From: an uncultured Spirochaetales bacterium
GTDB lineage: Bacteria > Spirochaetota > Spirochaetia > Sphaerochaetales > Sphaerochaetaceae
DNA length: 39,437 nucleotides
NCBI GenBank assembly: GCA_902773355.1
Contig: CACYEI010000066.1
Coordinates: forward strand, 1 to 39,437
Direction of reading: 5' to 3'
Made by a program: the position numbers and the translations under genes. This document shows, one piece after another, positions 15,267 through 24,280 of this stretch. Position 1 is the first letter of the stretch. Each line of letters begins with the position of its first letter. The notes below the pieces were generated by a model that worked only from the letters and a program-made list of their open reading frames with translations, made no database searches and was not told the DNA's origin.

Positions 15267-16736
15267 CTATTTATTTACACCAAAAGAAAGATACAAGTCT
15301 ATAGCTTTAGCTGCATTTTTACCTGCACCCATAGCTGAAATAACTGTAGCAGAGCCTGTAACAGCATCACCTCCTGCATAAATTCCCTTACAAGAAGTAA
15401 ATCCGTTTTCATCAATAATAATTCCACTATTTTTATTGAATTTTAAATTGGGGTTACTGCTCTTTATTATTGGATTTGGTTTTGTACCTAAGGCCATAAT
15501 GACTAGATTGACATCAATAAGAAATTCAGTTCCATCCATAGCTATTGGGCGTTTACGCCCTTTCTCATCTGGGTCTCCTAATTTCATTTTTATACACTTA
15601 AGACCTTTTACACATCCATTTTTGCCATCATTAATACCACTATCATTAGTATTACTATCATAAGATATAATCTCTATAGGATTAGTCAAAAAAAGGAATT
15701 TAACACCTTCTTCTTTTGCATGTTTTATTTCTTCTTTTCTAGCTGGAAGTTCTACTTCAGAGCGCCTATAAATACAGAAAACGTTTTCTGCCCCTAATCT
15801 TAATGCTGTTCTGCATGCATCCATTGCAACATTACCACCACCAATTACTGCAACATTTTTTGCCTTCATAATAGGGGTATCTGAATCATCATCATATGCT
15901 TTCATTAAGTTGTTCCTGGTCAAATATTCATTAGCAGAAAAAACACCTTTCAAATTTTCACCTTTAATCCCCATAAAAACAGGCAACCCCGCACCAGTTC
16001 CAATAAAAACTGCCTCATACCCTATATCAAATAAATCATCTAATGAAAGGGTTTTTCCAATAACAACATTTGTATTAAAATGAACACCTGATTTTTTCAA
16101 ATTATTTATTTCATTATTTACAATTCTCTTAGGAAGTCTGAATTCAGGTATTCCATAAACCAAAACACCACCTAAAGCATGCATGGCTTCATATACATTT
16201 ACGTCATAACCCATCTTATTTAAATCAGAAGCACATGCTAATCCAGATGGGCCTGAACCAATTACAGCTACTTTACGCTTACCATGTTTTATAGATGTTG
16301 AATTATCAGATTTATTTTCTTCTGTTCTAATTTCTTCTTTTATGTTCTCTTCAGTTTTTAAATTCAATTCAGTGCAAGTATCAGCTACAAAACGTTCTAA
16401 AGCCCCTATGGCTACAGGTTCATATTTAATTCCCATGGTACAATTTTTTTCACACTGATTTTCCTGTGGGCATACTCTTCCACATATTGCAGGAAGTGAA
16501 GACGTTTTTAAAATAATCTTATAAGCATCATTAAATTTTTTTTCTTTAACTTTAGAAATAAAATCTGGGATATTAATATTTACAGGACATCCGCTTACGC
16601 AGGGCTTATTAATGCAATTCAAACATCTTCCAGCTTCTTCTACTGCCATATCTTCTGTATAACCTAAAGATACTTCATCAAAGTTTTTAGCTCTAAGATT
16701 TGGATCCTGAACAGGCATTTTATGTCTTTCAATCAT
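15267..16736 (-). CDS. nfnB: NfnB: NADPH/ferredoxin-linked large subunit (GltD-like)
   Basis: NfnB with NfnA forms the electron-bifurcating NADH-dependent reduced ferredoxin:NADP oxidoreductase. The N-terminal domain has the GltD-type cysteines (CLNCINKPCVSGCPVN and CGRVCPQENQCEKNC) for two [4Fe-4S] clusters; then come FAD-binding GSGPSGLACA and NADPH-binding GGGNVAMDACRTA loops, and a final GIYAGGDAVTG. A low-complexity Glu/Asn/Ser linker near residue 150 is unusual. An upstream ATG at 16787 would bury 59 bases in nfnA; the ATG at 16736 follows AGGA by nine bases and gives the usual MIERHKMPVQDP start (489 residues) with an eight-base overlap. Glutamate synthase small subunit is the alternative, but the NfnA neighbour argues against it. 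Confidence 0.92.
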   Translation of the reverse strand: MIERHKMPVQDPNLRAKNFDEVSLGYTEDMAVEEAGRCLNCINKPCVSGCPVNINIPDFISKVKEKKFNDAYKIILKTSSLPAICGRVCPQENQCEKNCTMGIKYEPVAIGALERFVADTCTELNLKTEENIKEEIRTEENKSDNSTSIKHGKRKVAVIGSGPSGLACASDLNKMGYDVNVYEAMHALGGVLVYGIPEFRLPKRIVNNEINNLKKSGVHFNTNVVIGKTLSLDDLFDIGYEAVFIGTGAGLPVFMGIKGENLKGVFSANEYLTRNNLMKAYDDDSDTPIMKAKNVAVIGGGNVAMDACRTALRLGAENVFCIYRRSEVELPARKEEIKHAKEEGVKFLFLTNPIEIISYDSNTNDSGINDGKNGCVKGLKCIKMKLGDPDEKGRKRPIAMDGTEFLIDVNLVIMALGTKPNPIIKSSNPNLKFNKNSGIIIDENGFTSCKGIYAGGDAVTGSATVISAMGAGKNAAKAIDLYLSFGVNK

Positions 16737-17586
16737 TATCAATTTTCCTAAACAAATTACATGTCTTGTCATAGACATGTTTTTCATAATCTCTATAAAT
16801 ACTATTTCTACTTATCACTTCATCAAAATTTATTTTATAGCCATCAAAATCTGGTCCATCTATACAGGCAAATTTTGTAACATATTTATCATTTTCCCAA
16901 ACAGAAAGCCTACAGCATCCACACATACCTGTTCCATCAATCATTAGTGAATTCATGGAAACAATAACAGGTATTTCATAAGGTTTTGCTGTCTGAACCA
17001 CATATTTCATCATTATGGATGGACCTATAGTTATAATTTTATCAAATCTAATACCATAATTTAGCATTTCATTTAAAGCTATTGTTACATTACCAGATTT
17101 GCCATATGAACCATCATCAGTCATAACTACAAGTGAATCAGAAATATTTTTAAATTCGTCTTCCAAAATTACCAGTTCTTTATTTCTAAAACCAATAACC
17201 GTAGTCACTTTAGAACCTGAATCATGAAATGCCTTAGCTACAGGTAAAGCTATTGCACAACCTACCCCGCCTCCTACAATACAGATATTTTTTACTTCAC
17301 TGATATCTGTGGGTAAACCTAAAGGTCCTACAAAATCCAAAATAAAATCACCTTCATTTTTCTGATTTAATTTAAAAGTGGTAGCACCTACAATTTGGAA
17401 GATTATTTTAACTGTTCCCAGTTCTTTATTAATTCCAGCTATAGTTAGTGGAATCCTTTCTCCATTATCATCAACTCTAAGAATTATAAACTGCCCTGGT
17501 AGAGCCTTTTTTACAACTAAAGGAGCAAGAATTTCCATTTGAACAACAAATTTATTAAGTTTTTTTTTCTTTACTATCTTAAACAT
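16729..17586 (-). CDS. nfnA: NfnA: ferredoxin-NADP reductase-type subunit
   Basis: This is the small partner of NfnB, carrying FAD, the NADH site and a [2Fe-2S] cluster. Residues 1-95 form the FAD barrel (GQFIILRVDDNGERIPLTIA). The nucleotide-binding half has VGGGVGCAIALPVAKAF (about residues 103-119). The C-terminus has the diagnostic cluster motif GTGMCGCCRL ... FACIDGPDFDG. At 285 residues it fits the SudB/NfnA family; the related PyrK protein lacks this ending. It is cotranscribed with the nitroreductase (six-base gap) and nfnB (overlap). Together they balance NADH, NADPH and ferredoxin in anaerobic metabolism. Confidence 0.92.
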   Translation of the reverse strand: MFKIVKKKKLNKFVVQMEILAPLVVKKALPGQFIILRVDDNGERIPLTIAGINKELGTVKIIFQIVGATTFKLNQKNEGDFILDFVGPLGLPTDISEVKNICIVGGGVGCAIALPVAKAFHDSGSKVTTVIGFRNKELVILEDEFKNISDSLVVMTDDGSYGKSGNVTIALNEMLNYGIRFDKIITIGPSIMMKYVVQTAKPYEIPVIVSMNSLMIDGTGMCGCCRLSVWENDKYVTKFACIDGPDFDGYKINFDEVISRNSIYRDYEKHVYDKTCNLFRKIDND

Positions 17587-17592
17587 ATTTTA

Positions 17593-18117
17593 TTATACAT
17601 ATCTTATGTAATCTTTTTTTCTTGGAGATGGAGCTCTAATTCCTTCTTTTTTTCCATAACCTAAAACAATATTTCCTGTGGCAAAATAATTATCTGGTAT
17701 ATTCCATTTTCTTTTTAATTCTTTTCCCAGATCAGTTTCAAAGGATTCTTTAGCACGCCAAATATAGCAAGAATCAACACCAATAGCACTTGCAGCATTT
17801 AGCATATTTCCAATAACCAAATTTGCATCCGATAATCCAAATGGTACTGATGAATCAGCAAACACTATAATAAGATTTGGGGCACCATAAAAAGTATGAA
17901 CCTCTTCTTTTCCCAGTACACTGGCATTTATTTTTTCCAATTCTGAAATCAGTTCTTCTTCCTGTACCACAACAATAATTGGAGACTGCTTTCCCATTCC
18001 CGTTGGAGCATATGTACCTGCTTCCAATATCTGATTCATTTCATCAGTACTTATTTTTTTAGATTCATATGATCTGCAAGATCTTCTATTTTTTAAACAT
18101 TCTAAAACTTGATTCAC
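17593..18117 (-). CDS. Nitroreductase-family FMN oxidoreductase
   Basis: This small (174 residue) FMN enzyme begins with the family pattern LECLKNRRSCRSYESKKIS and EAGTYAPTGMGKQSP for FMN phosphate binding, with GNMLNAASAIGVDSCYIWRA in the middle and ATGNIVLGYGKKEG near the end. It probably reduces nitro groups, quinones or flavins with NAD(P)H; the physiological substrate is not visible. It starts at GTG with AGGAG five bases upstream. It is the first gene of the nitroreductase-nfnA-nfnB unit, and a perfect TATAAT box lies about 40 bases upstream, so it probably carries the operon promoter. Confidence 0.9.
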   Translation of the reverse strand: MNQVLECLKNRRSCRSYESKKISTDEMNQILEAGTYAPTGMGKQSPIIVVVQEEELISELEKINASVLGKEEVHTFYGAPNLIIVFADSSVPFGLSDANLVIGNMLNAASAIGVDSCYIWRAKESFETDLGKELKRKWNIPDNYFATGNIVLGYGKKEGIRAPSPRKKDYIRYV

Positions 18118-18156
18118 AATAACTCCTAATTTTTTTAAATTTAATTTTGAATCTAC

Positions 18157-18185
18157 ATTATAAATTTTTCAATAAAAAATATAAA
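18157..18185 (-). promoter_or_regulatory. Candidate promoter of the nitroreductase-nfnAB operon
   Basis: On the minus strand a perfect TATAAT (18162 to 18157) lies 17 bases after TTTATA (18185 to 18180, 4/6 match). It leaves a leader of about 33 bases with an AGGAG site before the GTG start. The AT richness makes chance matches likely, so only the position and the perfect -10 support it. Confidence 0.4.
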
Positions 18186-18195
18186 AATACATCTG

Positions 18196-18223
18196 TTGAC
18201 ACTAATTTTTTAATTTATAAGAT
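18196..18223 (+). promoter_or_regulatory. Candidate promoter of the MATE gene, possibly leaderless
   Basis: A perfect TTGACA (18196-18201) is followed after 16 bases by TAAGAT (18218-18223). The expected transcription start falls at or next to the ATG at 18230, and there is no Shine-Dalgarno sequence between. A different -10 (TATAAG at 18216) would give a short 14-base spacer. Confidence 0.5.
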
Positions 18224-18229
18224 AAAAAT

Positions 18230-19591
18230 ATGGAAAAAGATATAGAAGAAAATAAATTAGGTTTTATGCCTGTAGGTAAACTACTTGCTACCATGTCTAT
18301 ACCTACTATCTTTTCAATGCTTATACAGGCTCTTTATAATATTGTAGATAGTATATTTGTGGCCAGATACTCAGAAACGGCACTAACTGCTGTTTCACTA
18401 GCTTTTCCTCTTCAAAATTTAATGTTTTCATTTGCCATAGGATCCAGTATTGGTATCTGTTCGGTTATATCTAGAAGATTAGGTTCAAAAGATATAACTG
18501 AAGCTAATAAAAGTGCAGAAACAGGTTATATAATTCAGCTCATATTTATGATATTTTTTATTGTTATTGGTTTATTTCTTTCTAAACCATTTTCCAGAAT
18601 TTATACTTCAGACACAGAACTAATAAATATGACTTCTTCTTATCTGTCAATATGCCTAATATGTTCCATAGGAGTTTTTATAGGTATTTACACGGAAAAG
18701 ACTCTACAGGCTACAGGAGACACCATACATCCTATGATTATTCAGGCATCAGGAGCCATATTTAATATTGTAGCAGATCCAATTTTAATTTTTGGTTATT
18801 TTGGTATTAATCCTATGGGTATAAAAGGTGCAGCTTATGCCACAGTGGCAGGTCAGATTTTTTCAATGATTCTAGGTTTGTTTTTTCTAAAGCGTAACAA
18901 ATATATCAATATAAATATACTTAAAGCTAAATTTTATAAAAATAATGCTGCAGATATTCTTAAGGTTGGTATTCCATCAATAGTTATGCAAGGAATTGGT
19001 ACAATCATGACCAGTCTTATGAACGCTATTTTAATTGTTTATAATGTATTAGCTACAACAGTATTTGGCGTTTATTTCAAACTTCAATCATTGGTTTTTA
19101 TGCCTGTTTTTGGTATGAACAGCGGACTTATGCCTATCTTAGGATTTAATTATGGGTCTAAAAATACAATTAGAATAAAGAAAGCACTAAAAATTGCAAT
19201 AATTTCAGCTTTTATATTTATGCTTATAGGTGCTTTAGTATTTATACTGTTCCCAACCCCCCTTCTGAAATTATTTAATGCTTCTGAAGATATGATGTCT
19301 ATAGGTACTATAGCACTAAGAATAATTGCACCTACATTTCCATTAGCTGCCATTTCTATAATTCTTGGTGCTCTGTTTCAAGCTGTAGGAGACGGATACT
19401 TAAGTATGATTACATCAATAGTCAGACAAATTTTTATTTTAATACCATCTGCATGGCTTTTAGGAAAAAGTTTTGGTTTAAATGCTATTTGGTATTCTTT
19501 TCTAATTTCTGAAATATTTGCACTAACCATGTCAATTATTTTTTATAGAGTTGAATCTAAAAAAAATATCACTTATATAGAGCATATATAA
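18230..19591 (+). CDS. MATE-family multidrug/toxin exporter
   Basis: MATE transporters use sodium or proton gradients to expel drugs or metabolites. The 453-residue protein has about twelve membrane segments in two pseudo-repeats. Conserved stretches include SIPTIFSMLIQALYNIVDSIFVARYSETALTAVSLAFPLQ at the start, QATGDTIHPM and DPILIFGYFGINPMGIKGAAYATVAGQ in the first half, and FGMNSGLMPILGFNYGSKN and AVGDGYLSM in the second, matching the DinF/NorM-like group common in clostridia and treponemes. It is a lone plus-strand gene divergent from the nitroreductase and convergent with the aldehyde dehydrogenase. Substrate unknown. Confidence 0.93.
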   Translation: MEKDIEENKLGFMPVGKLLATMSIPTIFSMLIQALYNIVDSIFVARYSETALTAVSLAFPLQNLMFSFAIGSSIGICSVISRRLGSKDITEANKSAETGYIIQLIFMIFFIVIGLFLSKPFSRIYTSDTELINMTSSYLSICLICSIGVFIGIYTEKTLQATGDTIHPMIIQASGAIFNIVADPILIFGYFGINPMGIKGAAYATVAGQIFSMILGLFFLKRNKYININILKAKFYKNNAADILKVGIPSIVMQGIGTIMTSLMNAILIVYNVLATTVFGVYFKLQSLVFMPVFGMNSGLMPILGFNYGSKNTIRIKKALKIAIISAFIFMLIGALVFILFPTPLLKLFNASEDMMSIGTIALRIIAPTFPLAAISIILGALFQAVGDGYLSMITSIVRQIFILIPSAWLLGKSFGLNAIWYSFLISEIFALTMSIIFYRVESKKNITYIEHI

Positions 19592-19609
19592 TATAGAGCT
19601 TATATAAGT
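19571..19609. repeat. AT-rich inverted repeat between convergent genes
   Basis: ACTTATATA (19571-19579) and TATATAAGT (19601-19609) are perfect inverted arms around a 21-base loop that also contains two copies of ATATAGAGC (19575-19583 and 19591-19599). It spans the MATE stop codon and touches the aldehyde dehydrogenase stop. It could act as a weak two-way terminator, but the stem has only one G-C pair per arm. Confidence 0.4.
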
Positions 19610-20973
19610 TAGATAAAACGCTTTAATATATTATATTTTTTCTTGCTGTATGGGTGATAACGCAGATTTATATCTATAATGTTTGATTTCTTAAGTATGC
19701 TTTTATAATGTGTAAAGGTTTCAAATGTTTTTTTACCATGATACTGACCCATTCCACTATCTCCTATCCCTCCAAATCCCAAATTAGAGGAAGCTAGGTG
19801 AACAATGGTATCATTTACACATCCTCCACCAAAAGATAATTCTTTTAATACTTTTTTTTCTATCTTTTTATTTGTTGTAAATAAATACAGAGCCAATGGT
19901 TTAGGTTTATTTTTCAATAAATCTATAGCATCATCTAAATAATCATATTCTATAATAGGTAAAACAGGACCAAATATTTCTTCTTTCATTATAGTAGAAT
20001 CAAATGTAACATTACTCAGCACACAGGGGGAAATAAATAAATTGTTTTCATCTGTGTAATAATCTGTTTCACATTCTCCACCTTCTTTTATAGTTTCATT
20101 AATCAACGCTACAAGTCTTTTAAAATGTTTAATATTAATTATATGTGGTATTTCTGAATAATTTATATCTAATTCTTCTTTATAGTATTTAATAAATTCA
20201 GATTTGATGCTTTTATCTATTAATAAATAATCTGGAGCTACACAAGTCTGACCTGCATTTAATATTTTTCCAAAAGCAACTCTTTTAGCGCATAATTTAA
20301 TATTTGCAGTTTTTTCTACTATAACGGGACTTTTCCCTCCTAGCTCTAAAGTTACAGGTGTAAGATTTAAAGCAGCTTTTGACATAACAAGTTTTCCAAC
20401 ACTTGGACTTCCAGTAAAAAAAATATAATCAAATTTTTCATTCAGTAAATTTGCATTTTCTTCTCTTCCACCTAATACAACTGTAACATAAGATTCAGGA
20501 AAAACTTTAGAAAGTATTTTTTTTAAACATAATGAGCTATACGAACTGTAAGCAGAAGGCTTTAAAACAACAGTATTACCTGCAGCTAAAGCTCCAATTA
20601 ATGGTAATAATGACAGCTGAAAAGGATAATTCCATGGAGACATTATTAATACCACTCCATACGGCTCAGGCATAATATATCCTTTGGATTTAAACTGAGA
20701 TAATGGCGTTTTAACTTTTTGGATTTTGGCCCATTTATCCAGCCTACTTATAGTTAAACTTAATTCAGAAAGTATAATTCCAATTTCAGTCATATAGCTT
20801 TCCATATAGTGTTTACCTAAATCTTTATTTAAAGCATCTGATATTGAATTTTTTTCATCTAACAGCACTTTTTGTAAACATATTAAATATGCTTTTCTTA
20901 AAGAAATGTTTAATGTTTCATTCAAGTTAAAAAAATCTCTTTGTTTTTGTATTATCTGATTAAAGTTTTCCAT
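19609..20973 (-). CDS. Class 3-type NAD(P)-dependent aldehyde dehydrogenase
   Basis: It oxidises aldehydes to acids or, in some relatives, works on long-chain fatty aldehydes. Sequence marks: MSPWNYPFQLSLLPLIGALAAGN and VLKPSAYS for the cofactor, FFTGSPSVGKLVM for the dinucleotide fold, the general base Glu in LELGGKSP, and the nucleophile Cys in NAGQTCVAPDY. The later signature KEEIFGPVLPI and the ending FGGIGDSGMGQYHGKKTFETFTHYKS are typical of the short (about 450 residue) class 3 branch. It diverges from a TetR regulator, whose palindrome lies near 21.1 kb, so regulation by that protein is likely. Confidence 0.93.
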   Translation of the reverse strand: MENFNQIIQKQRDFFNLNETLNISLRKAYLICLQKVLLDEKNSISDALNKDLGKHYMESYMTEIGIILSELSLTISRLDKWAKIQKVKTPLSQFKSKGYIMPEPYGVVLIMSPWNYPFQLSLLPLIGALAAGNTVVLKPSAYSSYSSLCLKKILSKVFPESYVTVVLGGREENANLLNEKFDYIFFTGSPSVGKLVMSKAALNLTPVTLELGGKSPVIVEKTANIKLCAKRVAFGKILNAGQTCVAPDYLLIDKSIKSEFIKYYKEELDINYSEIPHIINIKHFKRLVALINETIKEGGECETDYYTDENNLFISPCVLSNVTFDSTIMKEEIFGPVLPIIEYDYLDDAIDLLKNKPKPLALYLFTTNKKIEKKVLKELSFGGGCVNDTIVHLASSNLGFGGIGDSGMGQYHGKKTFETFTHYKSILKKSNIIDINLRYHPYSKKKYNILKRFI

Positions 20974-21097
20974 GAATATTTATCTCATCTATTTATAAAT
21001 TTATTTTTAAAAATTAGTATCATATGACTTTATAGTTTCACTCAAACATATTTTTAAACTTTAGTCAAAATATTTGAAATCTGAGATAATACAAGTG

Positions 21098-21125
21098 TTG
21101 ACTTTTTACTACCAAATGGTAGGAT
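21098..21125 (+). promoter_or_regulatory. Promoter with embedded palindromic operator before TetR gene
   Basis: TTGACT (21098-21103) and TAGGAT (21120-21125) are 16 bases apart. Between and overlapping them lies a 14-base inverted repeat, CTACCA-AA-TGGTAG (21109-21122), which would let a bound regulator block RNA polymerase. The site is ten bases from the TetR start and in the gap shared with the aldehyde dehydrogenase, as expected of an autoregulatory TetR operator. Confidence 0.6.
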
Positions 21126-21131
21126 AAAAAC

Positions 21132-21743
21132 ATGAATGATACTAAAAGTAAAATCATTAATTCATATTTGGTACTTGGTGCCCAAAAAGGATATGATAAT
21201 ATATCCCTATCTGAAATAGCTACATATACTGGAATAAAAAAGGCCAGCATATTCAGTCATTTTAAGAGCTATGAAGAAATAAAAACAGAATCAGTTAATT
21301 TTTTAATTTCAACTCTAAGAGAATTGAATAAAAAAAGTATTAATATACCTATAAATAATAATCACAAAATAATCCTTGAATTATCATTAAATTCATTTTT
21401 AAACACTTTGATTTCAGAACCAGTAATATATCTTATCTGTATGATTGAACAGAAAAGAACATATAATAAAGAATTTAAAAAATTATCTGATGATATAGTA
21501 TTTATGATTTACAGTCGTTTAGAAGTGGCTTTTGATCTTATGGGCTACTCTGAAAATGCTGATATTTATTCAAATATTTTAACGTCATCCGTAAATGAAA
21601 TTTTATCAAACTATTCAGCTACATTTTCTACTACATACAGAGAAGATATATTTGAAAAAAAAATATATGAAGAATATAAAAAACAGGCTTTAGAAGATTT
21701 TTCTTTTTTATTTGATGATTTTTTATTAATGATAAAAAAATGA
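21132..21743 (+). CDS. TetR/AcrR-family transcriptional regulator
   Basis: The 203-residue protein has the TetR helix-turn-helix in its first 50 residues: IINSYLVLGAQKGYDNISLSEIATYTGIKKASIFSHFKSYEEI. The remainder is an all-helical ligand-binding domain with no family-specific motif. It is divergent from the aldehyde dehydrogenase and preceded by a 14-base palindrome inside its own promoter. The likely role is repression of itself and of the aldehyde dehydrogenase until an aldehyde or related ligand binds; the ligand is inference. Its stop is one base from the argS stop on the other strand. Confidence 0.9.
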   Translation: MNDTKSKIINSYLVLGAQKGYDNISLSEIATYTGIKKASIFSHFKSYEEIKTESVNFLISTLRELNKKSINIPINNNHKIILELSLNSFLNTLISEPVIYLICMIEQKRTYNKEFKKLSDDIVFMIYSRLEVAFDLMGYSENADIYSNILTSSVNEILSNYSATFSTTYREDIFEKKIYEEYKKQALEDFSFLFDDFLLMIKK

Positions 21744-21744
21744 A

Positions 21745-23511
21745 CTACATTCTTTCCAAAAACGGAATTCCAACTAATGAAAAACCATTTTTAACCACAA
21801 CTAAAATCATCCTACATAAACAGATTCTACTAACTGTCAATGATTTATCATTTAAATTTAAGATCTGATTATCATGATAATAATGTGAAAAAGTTTTCAA
21901 TAATTCATAAAGATAAGAACAGACATAGGATGGATCATAATTCAATGCAGCTTTTTTCACCACATTTGGAAAATCTGAAATAAATTTTATAATCTGTTTT
22001 TCATCTTGTAATGACAGTTTTTCCGGAGAAAGTTTATAGCCTTTAAAATCCTCTGAAACATTATCAAACTTATTTAATACAGAACAAATTCTAGCACCCA
22101 TATATTGTAAATATGGACCTGTATTACCATTAAAATTAATTGATTCTTCAGGATTAAATGTAATATCCCTTTCAGGATTAAACTGAAGAATATAATAATT
22201 CAATGCACCTACTGCTATTTTATGTGATGTAGATTTAATATCATCAGAAGCTGTTAAATGCCCCTTTGAAATTATTTCCTTTTCAGAAATTTCTTCCAAC
22301 TCTTTTAATAAATCATCTGCATCTACAACAATACCTTCTCTACTTTTCATTTTTCCTGATGGAAGGAAGACCATTCCATAACTCAGATGATGTAGATTTT
22401 TAGCCCATTTAAAACCAAGCTTATCTAAGACGTAAAATAATACCTTAAAATGATACTTCTGCTCTGAAGCTACAACATATATCAAACTGTCAAAAGGCCA
22501 GTCCTTATGTCTCATAATGGCGGTACCTATATCCTGAGTAATGTAAATGGATGTCCCATCCTTTCTAAGCAATATTTTCTTTTCAATTCCTTTATCTTTG
22601 TCTTCTATATATATGGCTCCATCTTCCTGCTTCTGAAAGATTCCATTTTTATAACCATTAAGAACTTCATCTTTCCCTAATTTATATGTTTCACTTTCAT
22701 AGTAGTATTTATCAAAATCTATACCTGTATTCTTGTATGTTTCTTTAATTCCATCTAAAGCCCAACCATTCATTAATGACCATAATTTAACTGTTTCCGT
22801 ATCACCTTCTTCCCATTTTTTTAAAAGATTTTGAGCTTCTATTTGAGCATTTTCATTATTATTTGCCCATTCATTATACTTTACATAATATTTACCTACT
22901 AAATGGTCCCCTTTAATTCCAGAAGAATCAGGAGTTTCATTATTACCAAATAATGAATAAGCCAGCATAGATTTACAGATATGAATACCTCTGTTGTTTA
23001 TCAGATTGACTTTAAGAACATTTGCTCCATTAAATTCTAATATTTTACTTATACTGAATCCTAAACAATCATTTCTTACATGACCTAGATGAAGAGGTTT
23101 ATTTGTATTAGGGCAGCTGAATTCAACCATAATTCTTTTACCATCTAATGTTGAGTTACTGCCATATGAATTACCAGAATTAATTACATCTTCATATAAT
23201 TTATCTAACACTTTGCTTACATCTATTTTTACATTTAAATATGGCCCTAAGGCTTCTACACTACCATCAGGCTTATTTCTATCTGAATTAATAAATTCAT
23301 AAAGTAAAACAGATATCTTATCAGGTGATGTTTTTAATATCTTAGAATAAATAAACATGGGAAATGCCAAATCTCCCATTTCTGGTTTTGGCGGAATTTG
23401 AGCCACTGCTTCTGGGATATTTGAATATGTAATTTCAGATAAATCTTTTTCTGAAATAATTTTTTTAACACATTCCGTAATATATTCTTTCCATAATTGT
23501 TTATTTATCAC
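21745..23511 (-). CDS. argS: Arginyl-tRNA synthetase
   Basis: A class I synthetase charging tRNA-Arg. The protein has an N-terminal tRNA-recognition (Add1) domain, the HIGH motif as HLGH in SCPNTNKPLHLGHVRND (around residue 140), a KMSKS equivalent in PSGKMKSREGIV, and the C-terminal anticodon domain ending in GIPFLERM, the normal terminus of ArgRS. At 588 residues it is complete. The start is GTG with GAGG six bases upstream (MINKQLWK...). It is the last gene of the long minus-strand run, and its end abuts the TetR gene. Confidence 0.96.
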   Translation of the reverse strand: MINKQLWKEYITECVKKIISEKDLSEITYSNIPEAVAQIPPKPEMGDLAFPMFIYSKILKTSPDKISVLLYEFINSDRNKPDGSVEALGPYLNVKIDVSKVLDKLYEDVINSGNSYGSNSTLDGKRIMVEFSCPNTNKPLHLGHVRNDCLGFSISKILEFNGANVLKVNLINNRGIHICKSMLAYSLFGNNETPDSSGIKGDHLVGKYYVKYNEWANNNENAQIEAQNLLKKWEEGDTETVKLWSLMNGWALDGIKETYKNTGIDFDKYYYESETYKLGKDEVLNGYKNGIFQKQEDGAIYIEDKDKGIEKKILLRKDGTSIYITQDIGTAIMRHKDWPFDSLIYVVASEQKYHFKVLFYVLDKLGFKWAKNLHHLSYGMVFLPSGKMKSREGIVVDADDLLKELEEISEKEIISKGHLTASDDIKSTSHKIAVGALNYYILQFNPERDITFNPEESINFNGNTGPYLQYMGARICSVLNKFDNVSEDFKGYKLSPEKLSLQDEKQIIKFISDFPNVVKKAALNYDPSYVCSYLYELLKTFSHYYHDNQILNLNDKSLTVSRICLCRMILVVVKNGFSLVGIPFLERM

Positions 23512-23572
23512 AGTAAACCTCTCTTTTTAATATATTTTCACCATTTATGTTTATTCAAATATCCATATCTAT

Positions 23573-24280
23573 TCAAATTTTTACTGATATCTCTCCACTT
23601 GATAGTACAACTTCATTTCCGTTTTTTTCAATAACATGTAAAAAACAGCTATTATCTATAGATACAGCTTCACCTGTACTGATTTTATTACCAAGTTTAT
23701 AAATATCTACTTTCTTCCCTATAACTATATTTTTTTCAATATATTCCTTTATATAATCATCAGCTTTATTTTCAATTAAATAAATCATATTTTTAATAAA
23801 AGCATTTACTAAATCCAAAGGATCAGTATCACATTTATAATTACCATTATAAAGACTTATTGCTATATCCTTAATATCTTCAGGAAAAGAATCATTTTTT
23901 ATGGTATAATTTATACCAACACCTAAAATTATTTTGTCCTTATAAACTTCAGCTAAAATACCAGCAACTTTTTTTTCATTATAAATAATATCATTTACCC
24001 ACTTAATTTTAACATCCTTATCCGTAACATCTTTTATTGCTCTCACAAGCGCTACAGCCGCCTTAGAAGTTATTTTTAATGAATCTTCATTACTGTTTAA
24101 AACTAAAGTTAAATATATTCCACCCCTAGGAGAATGAAATGTCTTTCCTAAACGCCCTCTTCCATTAGTCTGTTCCCATGCCAAAACAACCAAACCTTCT
24201 TCTGCTCCAATATCAATCTGGTTTTTTGCTATTTCATTTGTTGAAGTTACCTTATCATAATAATCAAAACAAATATCCAT
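23573..24280 (-). CDS. birA: Biotin-[acetyl-CoA-carboxylase] ligase, no HTH domain
   Basis: It attaches biotin to carboxylases via biotinyl-AMP. The catalytic domain shows VTSTNEIAK, the biotin and ATP loop GRGRLGKTFHSPRGGIYLTL (about residues 40-59), and KWVNDI with KKVAGILAE carrying the catalytic lysine region. The usual DNA-binding N-terminal domain is missing, so it is a mono-functional ligase and not a repressor. An upstream ATG at 24310 would overlap mtaB by 47 bases; the ATG at 24280 follows GGAG by six bases and overlaps by only 17, giving 235 residues. Neighbouring E1 genes would need lipoate, not biotin, so the adjacency is not obviously functional. Confidence 0.9.
   Translation of the reverse strand: MDICFDYYDKVTSTNEIAKNQIDIGAEEGLVVLAWEQTNGRGRLGKTFHSPRGGIYLTLVLNSNEDSLKITSKAAVALVRAIKDVTDKDVKIKWVNDIIYNEKKVAGILAEVYKDKIILGVGINYTIKNDSFPEDIKDIAISLYNGNYKCDTDPLDLVNAFIKNMIYLIENKADDYIKEYIEKNIVIGKKVDIYKLGNKISTGEAVSIDNSCFLHVIEKNGNEVVLSSGEISVKI

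Noticed and set aside
16736-16787. Longer NfnB start at 16787
   Set aside because: It would overlap nfnA by 59 bases and add residues absent from the family; the ATG at 16736 has a ribosome binding site and the normal N-terminus.
19571-19609. Attachment site or insertion-sequence terminal repeat near 19.6 kb
   Set aside because: The repeats are short, almost pure AT, and no recombinase or transposase gene is nearby.
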